Positions 8,439-15,387 of a stretch of 22,056 nucleotides of DNA are shown here, in pieces. Position 1 is the stretch's first letter, and each line of letters opens with the position of its first letter. The stretch comes from an uncultured Erythrobacteraceae bacterium (GTDB lineage: Bacteria; Pseudomonadota; Alphaproteobacteria; Sphingomonadales; Sphingomonadaceae), in contig CATMNW010000011.1 of the NCBI GenBank assembly GCA_950071875.1, positions 1 through 22,056 of the forward strand, read 5' to 3'. The translations under genes were made by a program, and so were the position numbers. The notes beneath the pieces were generated by a model, which saw nothing but the letters and a program-made list of their open reading frames with translations, was not told the origin of the DNA and did no database searches.

Positions 8439-9256
8439 CCCTTGACCGAATCGAGCTCGACGGCGTGGGGTCACCAATAAGGCTTGCCGCCCGCATCCAC
8501 GAGCTTGCCCCCGATCTTCCACTGGCCTTCGATATCAAGGCTGTGTGCCGACAGCTCGACATTCACCAGATCGAGGAAGTCGATACGTCCGCCTACGAAG
8601 CCGCCATCATCATGGACGAGTACAAGGCGGACGGGTCGATACTCTTGGCCCGTTCGAGTAGCGCCAAGCGCAAACGCTTCTCGATCGGGCACGAGCTTGG
8701 CCACTTCCTCCTGCCGACGCATCTACCGCGCAGCGGCGGCTTTTCCTGCTCGCATGGTGATCTGAAAAGCTCGGATGCTAAATGCAAGGACCGGCAGGCG
8801 CGCATCGAAGCCGAGGCCAATCGCTTTGCTGCCCATCTGCTTATGCCGCCCCGAAAGATCCGCTCGAACCTGACTGCGTCCCAGCCTGATCTGAATGAGG
8901 TCCGTCGGCTCTCCCAGGCGTTCTTCGTCAGCAAGGAGGCGATGGCGCGCAGCTATGTTGACGCCCACCGTGAAACGCTGGCGCTCGTCTTTCTCCATCG
9001 CGGCCGGATCAAGCGCTTCTACAAGCCGGACGACTTTCCGTTCATCGACGTCAGGATCGGGAGCGAGGTGCCGGAAAACTCCATCGCCAGTGGTTATGAC
9101 TTGGCTCCGACAGAAACGTCGGAACTGGAGGACTGCGATCCCAGTATCTGGCTCGGCGAATGGTCGCAGCGGCCGGTCGAAACTCTGAGCGAGCAGGTGA
9201 TGTCTCAGCGCGAGGGGCACGCCATGGTTCTGCTTCATGCGGAACTAGCGGATTAG
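8435..9256 (+). CDS. ImmA/IrrE-type zinc metallopeptidase
   Basis: A 273-residue protein of the ImmA/IrrE family (DUF955, Peptidase M78). It has the gluzincin-like HELGH motif at residues 86-90 (IGHELGHFLLP) and the downstream 'EAEANRFAAHLLMP' around 125-137, where a Glu supplies the third zinc ligand. The C-terminal ~110 residues are less conserved and may recognise substrate. The chosen start is TTG 8435, overlapping the XRE stop by 4 bp; a GTG at 8465 is an alternative and would still keep the whole catalytic domain. The long open frame upstream is only overlap with the XRE gene. The probable substrate is the XRE repressor, by analogy with ImmA cleaving ImmR. Confidence 0.87.
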   Translation: MTLDRIELDGVGSPIRLAARIHELAPDLPLAFDIKAVCRQLDIHQIEEVDTSAYEAAIIMDEYKADGSILLARSSSAKRKRFSIGHELGHFLLPTHLPRSGGFSCSHGDLKSSDAKCKDRQARIEAEANRFAAHLLMPPRKIRSNLTASQPDLNEVRRLSQAFFVSKEAMARSYVDAHRETLALVFLHRGRIKRFYKPDDFPFIDVRIGSEVPENSIASGYDLAPTETSELEDCDPSIWLGEWSQRPVETLSEQVMSQREGHAMVLLHAELAD

Positions 9257-9940
9257 GCGTTCGAAGCCTTTTGCTGATCGACAAATTCTCGTTCCCTGAT
9301 CGCTCGCGCGCATTCCCTCATCCTGGCTTTTGAATTCCCTGTTCCGCGCGCAGGGAATTTCCTACAGCGAACGGCAGAAATCTGCGGATCTTGACGGCTT
9401 GATCCAGGCTGCGAGGGCCGAAAAAATGCCTCTTTCCCTGTAAATTCCCTGTAAAGCAGGGAAAACAGGGTGGAGAGCGGTTCGCAGGTGACTGCCTGCT
9501 CCGCCACCTTTTCAAATAAAAGAACCTTGCCCGGACATCGGATGGCCGCTGTTGCTGTCTTTTTCGAGAACGGGCCGTTTTGCTTTTTGACTAGGCCGGC
9601 GCGAATTGAAGTTGTTCTCGCAGTCGAGTTACTCTGCAAAACGACGATATCTCAAAAAAATCGAAAGTAGTTCACAGAAAAATCTCTGTACGGGACGCTG
9701 ATATTTCGCCGCAGAATCAAGCGGATTTCGAACCGCAAAACCTATTCTCGAACTGTACCATTATGGTGCGTTCAACTCTGGCAGGAGCGGTCATCCCTTT
9801 TCCTGAAACGGTTAATCGGCTAGCAACCATCGCCATCGAGTCGCATCGAGAACATGAACAGCAAGCCCTCGTTTTGTCACCGCCGACCGCGCGGTGCCAG
9901 GAGGGGGCAATTTCATTTCCGCGCGACTTGAGGAGGGGAC
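9257..9940. other. 684-bp gene-free region with repeats, upstream of the curli locus
   Basis: Open frames here lack family-like sequence and typical codon use. The first half carries the TTCCCTG repeat cluster and a tRNA-tail-like CTCCGCCACC followed by TTTTC (9499-9513). The second half (about 9600-9930) is relatively AT-rich and is the likely promoter region of csgFG. It includes the palindrome ACCAT-T-ATGGT (9757-9767) and, at its end, the strong AGGAGGGG of csgF. No promoter boxes could be assigned. Confidence 0.5.
9292..9470. repeat. Cluster of TTCCCTG direct and inverted repeats
   Basis: TTCCCTG occurs at 9292, 9335, 9434 and 9445, and as its complement CAGGGAA at 9351 and 9457; a near copy lies at 9313 and a half copy CAGGG at 9466. 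Two pairs form good hairpins: AATTCCCTG (9333-9341) with CAGGGAATT (9351-9359), and TTCCCTG (9445-9451) with CAGGGAA (9457-9463) around TAAAG. The cluster lies just beyond the methylase/XRE/ImmA block. Confidence 0.75.
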
Positions 9941-10366
9941 GTGCACAATCTATTTATCCGGGGGGGTGTGCTCGCCATTGCCGCGCTTTTTAGCGTGGGG
10001 GCGTCTGCACAGGATCTCGTTCACGAGCCGATCAGCCCCACTTTCGGAGGCAATCCATTCAATTCCAACCACATCCTTGGAACTGCCAATGCGCAGAACA
10101 AGGAAAAGGACCCCAATGCCGCGAGCTCGAACTCGCAGGCCGATATCTTTGCGCGCCAGCTGCAATCACGCCTTCTTTCGTCTCTTTCGTCCCAGATCGT
10201 CGATGCAATCTTCGGTGAAAACCCGCAAGAAAGCGGTGTCGTGAGCTTCGGGGGCCAGACGATCGAGTTCTTCCGTTCTCTGGATTCCGTAACGCTGCTG
10301 ATCACCAATGACGACACGGGCGAGGTCACGCGCATCGTGGTTCCCCTGTTTGTGGAGGTGAACTGA
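9941..10366 (+). CDS. csgF: Curli assembly protein CsgF
   Basis: A 141-residue exported protein. A signal peptide (about residues 1-24, ending GASAQ) is followed directly by 'DLVHEPISPTFGGNPFNSNH', the strongly conserved CsgF N-terminus that inserts into the CsgG barrel in the E. coli complex. The C-terminal part (SVTLLITNDDTGEVTRIVVP) fits the family's beta-rich end. In E. coli CsgF sits at the outer face of the CsgG pore and helps couple secretion to fibre nucleation. Start is GTG 9941, supported by AGGAGGGG (9931-9938). The stop overlaps the csgG ATG (TGATG), so the two are coupled. This is the first gene of the curli locus here. Confidence 0.93.
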   Translation: MHNLFIRGGVLAIAALFSVGASAQDLVHEPISPTFGGNPFNSNHILGTANAQNKEKDPNAASSNSQADIFARQLQSRLLSSLSSQIVDAIFGENPQESGVVSFGGQTIEFFRSLDSVTLLITNDDTGEVTRIVVPLFVEVN

Positions 10367-11331
10367 TGGGACGCCTCACCAAACTCGGCCTCGCATGCCT
10401 TGCGCCGCTGGTACTGGGCGGATGCATGTCCGTTACCAATAGCGGCAGGGATTTCCTTCCAACGGAAACGTCGCTCGCGTATTTTCCGAAGAAAACGCAG
10501 ACGCAGGTCCTGCTGCAGCAGCTTCCCGGGCCGCAACGTCAGGTGGCAGTCGCTGTTTACGGGTTCACCGACCAGACTGGTCAGTTCAAGCCGACCGAAG
10601 CCGGGCAGACGCTTTCGCGCGCGGTGACGCAGGGCGCCAGTTCGATGCTAGTCAAGGCGCTGCAGGATGCCGGAAATCGCCAGTGGTTCACCATCGTCGA
10701 ACGCGAGCGGCTCGATAACCTGCTCAAGGAACGGCAGATTATCTCCGAGATGCGCAAGCGCTACCTCGGCGAAGAAACCACCAATGCCCAGGCCCTTCCG
10801 GCCCTGCTTTTTGCAGGGGTTCTCCTTGAAGGGGGCATCGTCGGATATGATACCAATACGGTAACCGGCGGCGCCGGTGCGGCATTCCTCGGTATCGGCG
10901 GGCGAACCGAATATCGCCAGGACACGGTGACCGTCTACCTGCGCGCTGTATCGGTGCGGACGGGCGAGGTGCTGACTACAGTCAACGCATCGAAAACCAT
11001 TGCTTCGCGCGCCATCGGTGCCAGCGCCTACAAGTTCGTGGCGTTCAAGGAACTGTTCGAGTTCGAAGCCGGAATCACGAGCAACGAGCCAGATCAGGTC
11101 GCGCTTCAGCAGGCCGTCGAGAAGGCGACCTATGGCCTGATCATGGAAGGCGTCGATCTGGGTCTCTGGCAGTTTTCCGATATGGCGGCTGCCGAACCGA
11201 TCATGACGCTATACCGCAAGGAGCGGGAAGGCATTTATGAAGCGCGCGATGTCCAGCGCGCTGTGCGCAAGGCGGGCACCTTGTCCGATCTGCGCGTCGT
11301 CGACGATGAAGAGGAGGATGAGGGCGCCTGA
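10366..11331 (+). CDS. csgG: Curli secretion channel lipoprotein CsgG
   Basis: A 321-residue outer-membrane lipoprotein with lipobox LGGC (Cys20). It has the CsgG core: 'VAVYGFTDQTGQFKPTE' near residues 62-80, 'WFTIVERERLDNLLKERQII' near 105-125, and a Gly-rich membrane-hairpin and channel region. 'AVSVRTGEVLTTVNASKTI' then begins the C-terminal domain. CsgG forms a nine-fold pore that exports unfolded curlins. It is somewhat longer than the E. coli protein (277 aa); the excess is partly an acidic tail (DDEEEDEG). ATG overlaps the csgF stop, with GGAGGT just upstream. No csgE is adjacent; a 219-bp structured gap separates it from the first curlin. Confidence 0.95.
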   Translation: MGRLTKLGLACLAPLVLGGCMSVTNSGRDFLPTETSLAYFPKKTQTQVLLQQLPGPQRQVAVAVYGFTDQTGQFKPTEAGQTLSRAVTQGASSMLVKALQDAGNRQWFTIVERERLDNLLKERQIISEMRKRYLGEETTNAQALPALLFAGVLLEGGIVGYDTNTVTGGAGAAFLGIGGRTEYRQDTVTVYLRAVSVRTGEVLTTVNASKTIASRAIGASAYKFVAFKELFEFEAGITSNEPDQVALQQAVEKATYGLIMEGVDLGLWQFSDMAAAEPIMTLYRKEREGIYEARDVQRAVRKAGTLSDLRVVDDEEEDEGA

Positions 11332-11550
11332 CCTTCCCGGTCGGGTCTGAGATTACGGACCTGCAAGGTTCGTGAGAGAGGAACTGGCGCTGCTTCAATG
11401 GCGCCGGAATAAGTCGCAAAAAGAAGCACGCACCGGAGCTGCAACTCCAATGCGTGCAGTGTGTAGGCTGTGATAACCTAAATGGTGCCGGGCGTCTTTG
11501 TGCGCCTTTGGCAGCGATGGTTATCACCTTTTGGAAAAGGTGATGCAACC
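11332..11550 (+). promoter_or_regulatory. Structured gap/leader between csgG and the first curlin gene
   Basis: A 219-bp region with no gene. It can form a small hairpin, GGCGC (11386-11390) with GCGCC (11401-11405). A larger interrupted stem pairs GCACGCA (11426-11432) with TGCGTGC (11451-11457), enclosing GGAG/CTCC. Neither has a T-run, so they are as likely leader structure as terminator. The last element is the ribosome-binding-site hairpin described separately. A curlin promoter is expected here, but no box is convincing. Confidence 0.45.
11523..11544 (+). promoter_or_regulatory. Hairpin sequestering the ribosome binding site of curlin 1
   Basis: Perfect inverted repeat of ATCACCTTTT (11523-11532) and AAAAGGTGAT (11535-11544). 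A sterically sensible form is an 8-bp stem ATCACCTT/AAGGTGAT with a 6-nt TTGGAA loop. The 3' arm contains AAGGTG, the only good Shine-Dalgarno sequence for the GTG at 11551. In the folded mRNA this site would be fully paired, so translation should depend on opening it, by temperature, a protein, an sRNA or an incoming ribosome. Structure seen; function inferred. Confidence 0.6.
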
Positions 11551-13920
11551 GTGAAGAAAACAATCCTTACCAGTGCGTCAATTCTGGCACTGTCCATGGC
11601 AAGCCCTGCGCTTGCGCAAAGCAACACGAGCACTGTCGATCAGACGGGCTCGGGCCAGTCGGCCGATGTGACCCAGAACGGCGCATCGAGCGTGTCGGAT
11701 GTCGACCAGAGCAACGCCGACAACCTTGCTGTCGTCGATCAGCAGTCCGCCACCAGCGGTGCCAACAGCGAAATTACGCAGACTGGCACGGATGAGCGCG
11801 CAAGCGTTATCCAGGTGAGCGGCGCTGCGGATTCCGATATCGACCAGGAAGGCGGAGCGCAGAACGCTTCGGTTTACCAGGACGGTTCGAGCGAATCCTA
11901 CATTTCGCAGAGCGCGAAATTCAACGAAGCAAGCGTCAGCCAGACCGGCGATCGCAACTTAAGCACGGTAACCCAGTCGGGCGTCAACGGTGCAGCCGGC
12001 GATCCGGACAATGACTACGACGCTGCGGATCCCGCAAGCCGGGTAGGTGTGTCGCAGTTCGGTGACGACAACGACAGCATGATCCTGCAGACCGGCGACA
12101 ACACGAATGCCGATGTCATGCAGACGGGCGCGTTCAACACCAGCTCGATCACGCAGTCGGGCGATTTTTCCGACGCATCCGTCATGCAGGACGGCAACAA
12201 CAACACCGCGACCGTCGTTCGTCAGAGCGCCGATGGTTCGGGCGACGCAAGCCCGCCGAGCCAGCCGGTCGTGCCCGATGTGTATGCCGATGCTTTCGTC
12301 AGCCAGACGGGTGACGACAACGTCGCGACGATCTCGCAGGATGCCGTTCCCGTAGATGCTACTATCGTACAGGCGGCCGACGGCAACCTGTCGACTGTTA
12401 CGCAAACGGCCACTGCGGGTGGTGCATCCGCTACGACATTGCAGAGCAGCGATGACAACACCTCGATCATCGACCAGTCGGGTGGATCGAGCGCAAACAT
12501 CGTCCAGACCGGCGGTAATAACGGTCTCGGCCCTCGTTCGTTCGACGGTACGGCCACTGCCGATAGCACCGGCACCGCTTATGCGAACAACGTTTCGCTG
12601 GTGAACCAGTCGGGTGCGGGTTCGTCGGTGGATCTGACCCAGGACGGCACGATCAACCGTTCGAATGTCGATCAGTCGGCTGACGATGCGAGCGTCCTGA
12701 TTGCTCAGTCCGGTGTCTACAACACGTCGGACATCAACCAGTCGGGCGCAAGCGCTTCGGCCGATGTAACGCAGGGCGGCGATCATGGCCGGAATGTTTC
12801 GGGCATCGTCCAGACCGGCTCGGATGCCAGCGCCGTGGTGGTGCAGAACGCTTCCGACCTTCGTGCGCCCGAACGTTCGCCGACGCAGGAAAGCTTCATC
12901 AACCAGTCGGGTGACGATGCCTATGCATTCGTTTCGCAGACGGGTGACGAGAACCTTTCGGAAGTCGATCAGACCGGTAGCTTCAATGAAGCCAACGTTG
13001 TCCAGAATGGCGTCGGACTGACCTCGGATGTCAACCAGAGCGGTGCTGGAACGCTGGCGGAAGTCAACCAGAGCGGTGCCGACAACATGTCGACCGTCAC
13101 GCAGACCGGCCTCATCAACGGTGCCGATGTCACGCAGTCGGGCGAGCGTAACACCTCGACGATTACCCAGTCGGCCACCGTGCTGTCGGGTGCGGTTCTC
13201 ACGCAAAGCGGTGACGACAACATGTCGACCATCACTCAGAACCCGATCGGCGGCCACCAGGCTAACGTCCTCCAGTCCGGCGACAACAATATGTCGACCG
13301 TCTCGCAGGGCGGCCTTGCCAACAGCGCCGGTTCGTATCTCGACGATACAGACAGCGGGGTAATCCAGGCTGGTAACAATGGCGAATCCACCATCACGCA
13401 GACCGGCGGTTTCCAGACGGCCTACGTCGAGCAGCTTTCGGGCAGCATGGGTTCGATCTCGAACATCGATCAGGGTACCAACGGAAGCGTGTGGGTCCCC
13501 GGCCTCGGTGCAGGAACCGGTCAGCTGGCAACCGTTTCGCAGGCTGGTACCGATAACGAGTCGGCTATCACCCAGCGCGGTACCGACCAGACTGCCGATG
13601 TGACGCAGGGTGGTTCGGACAACATGTCGACCGTGAACCAGGGCTCGGTTTCGGGTGGCCTCTTCACAGCTGGCATGAACACCGGTGCCGATAACATGGC
13701 GACGGTGATGCAGACCGGCGAAGACGGTACTTCGCTTATCGACCAGCTCGGGGAAGGCAACACGGCCAGCCTCACGCAGTCCGGTCTCGGCAATGACTCG
13801 ACGATTTTCCAGAATGGTGAATTGAACAGCGCTGTCGTCACGCAGACCGGAACGGACGGCATTTCGACCGTCGACCAAGTCGGTAACAACAACTCGGCTT
13901 CCGTTAGCCAGAGCGACTGA
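11551..13920 (+). CDS. Giant curlin-repeat protein 1 (putative amyloid fibre subunit)
   Basis: A 789-residue secreted protein. The start is GTG 11551, giving VKKTILTSASILALSMASPALAQ, nearly the same signal peptide as in the two following genes; a longer upstream extension would ruin it. The mature part is built almost entirely of curlin half-repeats, with S/T.V.Q.G and N-x-S-T-V-x-Q spaced about 11 residues apart. I count about 60 such Q positions, or roughly 30 full repeats, against five in E. coli CsgA. Asp, Ser, Gln, Asn and Gly dominate; no Cys was noted and Lys/His are very rare. A few less regular inserts rich in Pro/Asp break the pattern (e.g. around 12000 and 12240). It should be exported through CsgG and fold as a beta-solenoid. 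Long open frames on its other strand are artefacts of the repeats. Confidence 0.93.
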   Translation: MKKTILTSASILALSMASPALAQSNTSTVDQTGSGQSADVTQNGASSVSDVDQSNADNLAVVDQQSATSGANSEITQTGTDERASVIQVSGAADSDIDQEGGAQNASVYQDGSSESYISQSAKFNEASVSQTGDRNLSTVTQSGVNGAAGDPDNDYDAADPASRVGVSQFGDDNDSMILQTGDNTNADVMQTGAFNTSSITQSGDFSDASVMQDGNNNTATVVRQSADGSGDASPPSQPVVPDVYADAFVSQTGDDNVATISQDAVPVDATIVQAADGNLSTVTQTATAGGASATTLQSSDDNTSIIDQSGGSSANIVQTGGNNGLGPRSFDGTATADSTGTAYANNVSLVNQSGAGSSVDLTQDGTINRSNVDQSADDASVLIAQSGVYNTSDINQSGASASADVTQGGDHGRNVSGIVQTGSDASAVVVQNASDLRAPERSPTQESFINQSGDDAYAFVSQTGDENLSEVDQTGSFNEANVVQNGVGLTSDVNQSGAGTLAEVNQSGADNMSTVTQTGLINGADVTQSGERNTSTITQSATVLSGAVLTQSGDDNMSTITQNPIGGHQANVLQSGDNNMSTVSQGGLANSAGSYLDDTDSGVIQAGNNGESTITQTGGFQTAYVEQLSGSMGSISNIDQGTNGSVWVPGLGAGTGQLATVSQAGTDNESAITQRGTDQTADVTQGGSDNMSTVNQGSVSGGLFTAGMNTGADNMATVMQTGEDGTSLIDQLGEGNTASLTQSGLGNDSTIFQNGELNSAVVTQTGTDGISTVDQVGNNNSASVSQSD

Positions 13921-13926
13921 AACTGA

Positions 13927-13952
13927 GGGGCGCGCCCGGCCGGGCGCGCCCC
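13927..13952 (+). terminator. Very strong GC palindrome after curlin 1
   Basis: A perfect 26-bp palindrome with arms GGGGCGCGCCCGG (13927-13939) and CCGGGCGCGCCCC (13940-13952), starting 6 bp after the stop codon. Only TTCTC follows rather than a long T-run, so it may act as a partial terminator or as a 3' stabiliser that sets the ratio of curlin 1 to curlins 2 and 3. Confidence 0.6.
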
Positions 13953-14025
13953 TTCTCGCATAGAGCGCGCACCAAGAAAGCGCGCCATTCCACCGAGGGC
14001 GCAAATCCGAAGGAAGGAAATTCAC

Positions 14026-15324
14026 ATGAAGAACGTAGTATTCACCGGTGCCTCTATCCTGGCACTTTCGATCGCAGGTCCGGCACTCGCACAGCAAACC
14101 CAGACCTCGGATATCGATCAGATCGGTTCGAGCAACACCGTCAACGTCAGCCAGCAAGGCAACGAAGGTGTGTCGGACATCGACCAGAATGGCGACGGCA
14201 ACCTTGCCGAGGTCACCCAGACGGAAGATCCGACGGGTTCGAACCTGTTCAATGTTCCGGCGAATGACGCGACCATCGATCAGACCGGCGACAACAGCCG
14301 CGCACGGATCGAGCAGCACAGCGACAATCCTGGCTCCAACCCCGGGAACACTGCAACCATCACGCAGAATTCCGAGGCACCAGCCGGCAACACCGTTCCT
14401 TCCGGATATGCGCTGAACGGTCGCATCATCCAGAGCGGTAGCGCTAACACCTCGACCATCGACCAGATGGGCAACCCCAATAATTCGGGTGGTTCGGGCG
14501 ATGACGGCAGCGGCTCCGGCGTGACGGCACGTAACGATCAGACCGGCTCGGGCAATAACTCATCAATCCAGCAGGACGTGTTCGCCGACACCGCCGATCC
14601 GTATTCCGATGCGGACGTTATCCAGAACGGTACGAACAACGATTCTGCCGTGCGCCAGCGTGGTTCGGATGCACGCGTCCTTGTTACCCAGTCGAACGAC
14701 GGAAACTTCTCCGACATCGATCAGGGTGCTAACCGCGAGATGGAAGCGACCGTTACCCAGAGTGGTAACCGTAACGTTTCCTATATCGATCAGGTGGCGC
14801 GCACGGTAACCGCGACCGTCAACCAGTCGGGCGATGATAACTATTCGGAAATCGATCAGGACGCGCAGAGCCGACTGTCCGATGCCACCGTAAGCCAGGG
14901 TGCCGACAACAGTCGCAGCGATGTCGACCAGACCAATACCGCATCGATGGCGATGGTCGACCAGATTTCCGGAACTGATCTGTACAGCAAGATCACCCAG
15001 TCGGACGGCGAAGGTGCGGAAGCCAATGTGACCCAGAGCGGTGACACCCTGAGCTCGATCATCGACCAGTCGGGCGACGATCAGTTCGCCGACGTCACGC
15101 AAACCGGCCTCGGCAACTCGTCGACCATTACGCAGATGAACGGCCTCGGTACCGGCATGAACTCGGCCACCGTGCTTCAGTCCGGCGAGGATAACGTATC
15201 GCTGATCACGCAGTCGGGTACCGAAAACTCGGCGATGGTGACCCAAGGAGGCAGCGGCAACATGTCGACGGTCGACCAGACCGGCACCGGCAACTCCGCA
15301 ACTGTCAGCCAGAACGGCATCTAA
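14026..15324 (+). CDS. Curlin-repeat protein 2 (putative amyloid fibre subunit)
   Basis: A 432-residue secreted protein. Signal peptide MKNVVFTGASILALSIAGPALAQ is followed by about 32 curlin half-repeats (roughly 16 full units) of the form x-x-D-I-D-Q-x-G-x-x-N. Internal Gln/Asn/Ser/Gly positions follow the curlin consensus, most cleanly in the last 120 residues. A Gly/Asp/Asn-rich irregular stretch (near residues 100-165) separates the N-terminal from the C-terminal repeats. ATG 14026 has AGGAAGG (14011-14017) upstream. The gene lies 105 bp after curlin 1 and is nearly identical to its neighbours in the signal peptide, so it probably arose by tandem duplication followed by repeat expansion or loss. 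Expected to be secreted by CsgG and to polymerise. Confidence 0.92.
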   Translation: MKNVVFTGASILALSIAGPALAQQTQTSDIDQIGSSNTVNVSQQGNEGVSDIDQNGDGNLAEVTQTEDPTGSNLFNVPANDATIDQTGDNSRARIEQHSDNPGSNPGNTATITQNSEAPAGNTVPSGYALNGRIIQSGSANTSTIDQMGNPNNSGGSGDDGSGSGVTARNDQTGSGNNSSIQQDVFADTADPYSDADVIQNGTNNDSAVRQRGSDARVLVTQSNDGNFSDIDQGANREMEATVTQSGNRNVSYIDQVARTVTATVNQSGDDNYSEIDQDAQSRLSDATVSQGADNSRSDVDQTNTASMAMVDQISGTDLYSKITQSDGEGAEANVTQSGDTLSSIIDQSGDDQFADVTQTGLGNSSTITQMNGLGTGMNSATVLQSGEDNVSLITQSGTENSAMVTQGGSGNMSTVDQTGTGNSATVSQNGI

Positions 15325-15330
15325 AGGAAA

Positions 15331-15361
15331 GACCCGGTCCCGCGGGTTGCGGGGCCGGGTC
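15331..15361 (+). terminator. GC hairpin after curlin 2
   Basis: A 13-bp stem: GACCCGG (15331-15337), T, CCCGC (15339-15343) pairs with GCGGG, G, CCGGGTC (15349-15361) around GGGTT, with one T-G wobble. It begins 6 bp after the stop codon of curlin 2 and is followed by ATCTTCT. Terminator-like or an RNA-stability element; it is 27 bp before the next start codon. Confidence 0.6.
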
Positions 15362-15387
15362 ATCTTCTACACTCCAAGGAAACCATA

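Noticed and set aside
9468..9513. tRNA-like sequence ending CTCCGCCACC
   Set aside because: The end resembles a tRNA-Ser 3' tail, but no cloverleaf or T-loop can be formed; at most a remnant of an attachment site.
9253..9639. 128-codon minus-strand frame downstream of the ImmA gene
   Set aside because: It is produced by the TTCCCTG repeat region, with no family-like sequence, signal or good ribosome binding site.
11482..11550. ATG-initiated N-terminal extension of curlin 1
   Set aside because: It would put 23 residues in front of a clean signal peptide; the GTG at 11551 has a proper ribosome binding site and matches the starts of the paralogs.
11959..14319. 786-codon open frame on the minus strand across curlin 1 and into curlin 2
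   Set aside because: It mirrors the curlin repeats: their codon use (CAG, GAC, ACC, TCG) leaves few stop codons in the antisense frame. It has no signal or family features and crosses a gene border.
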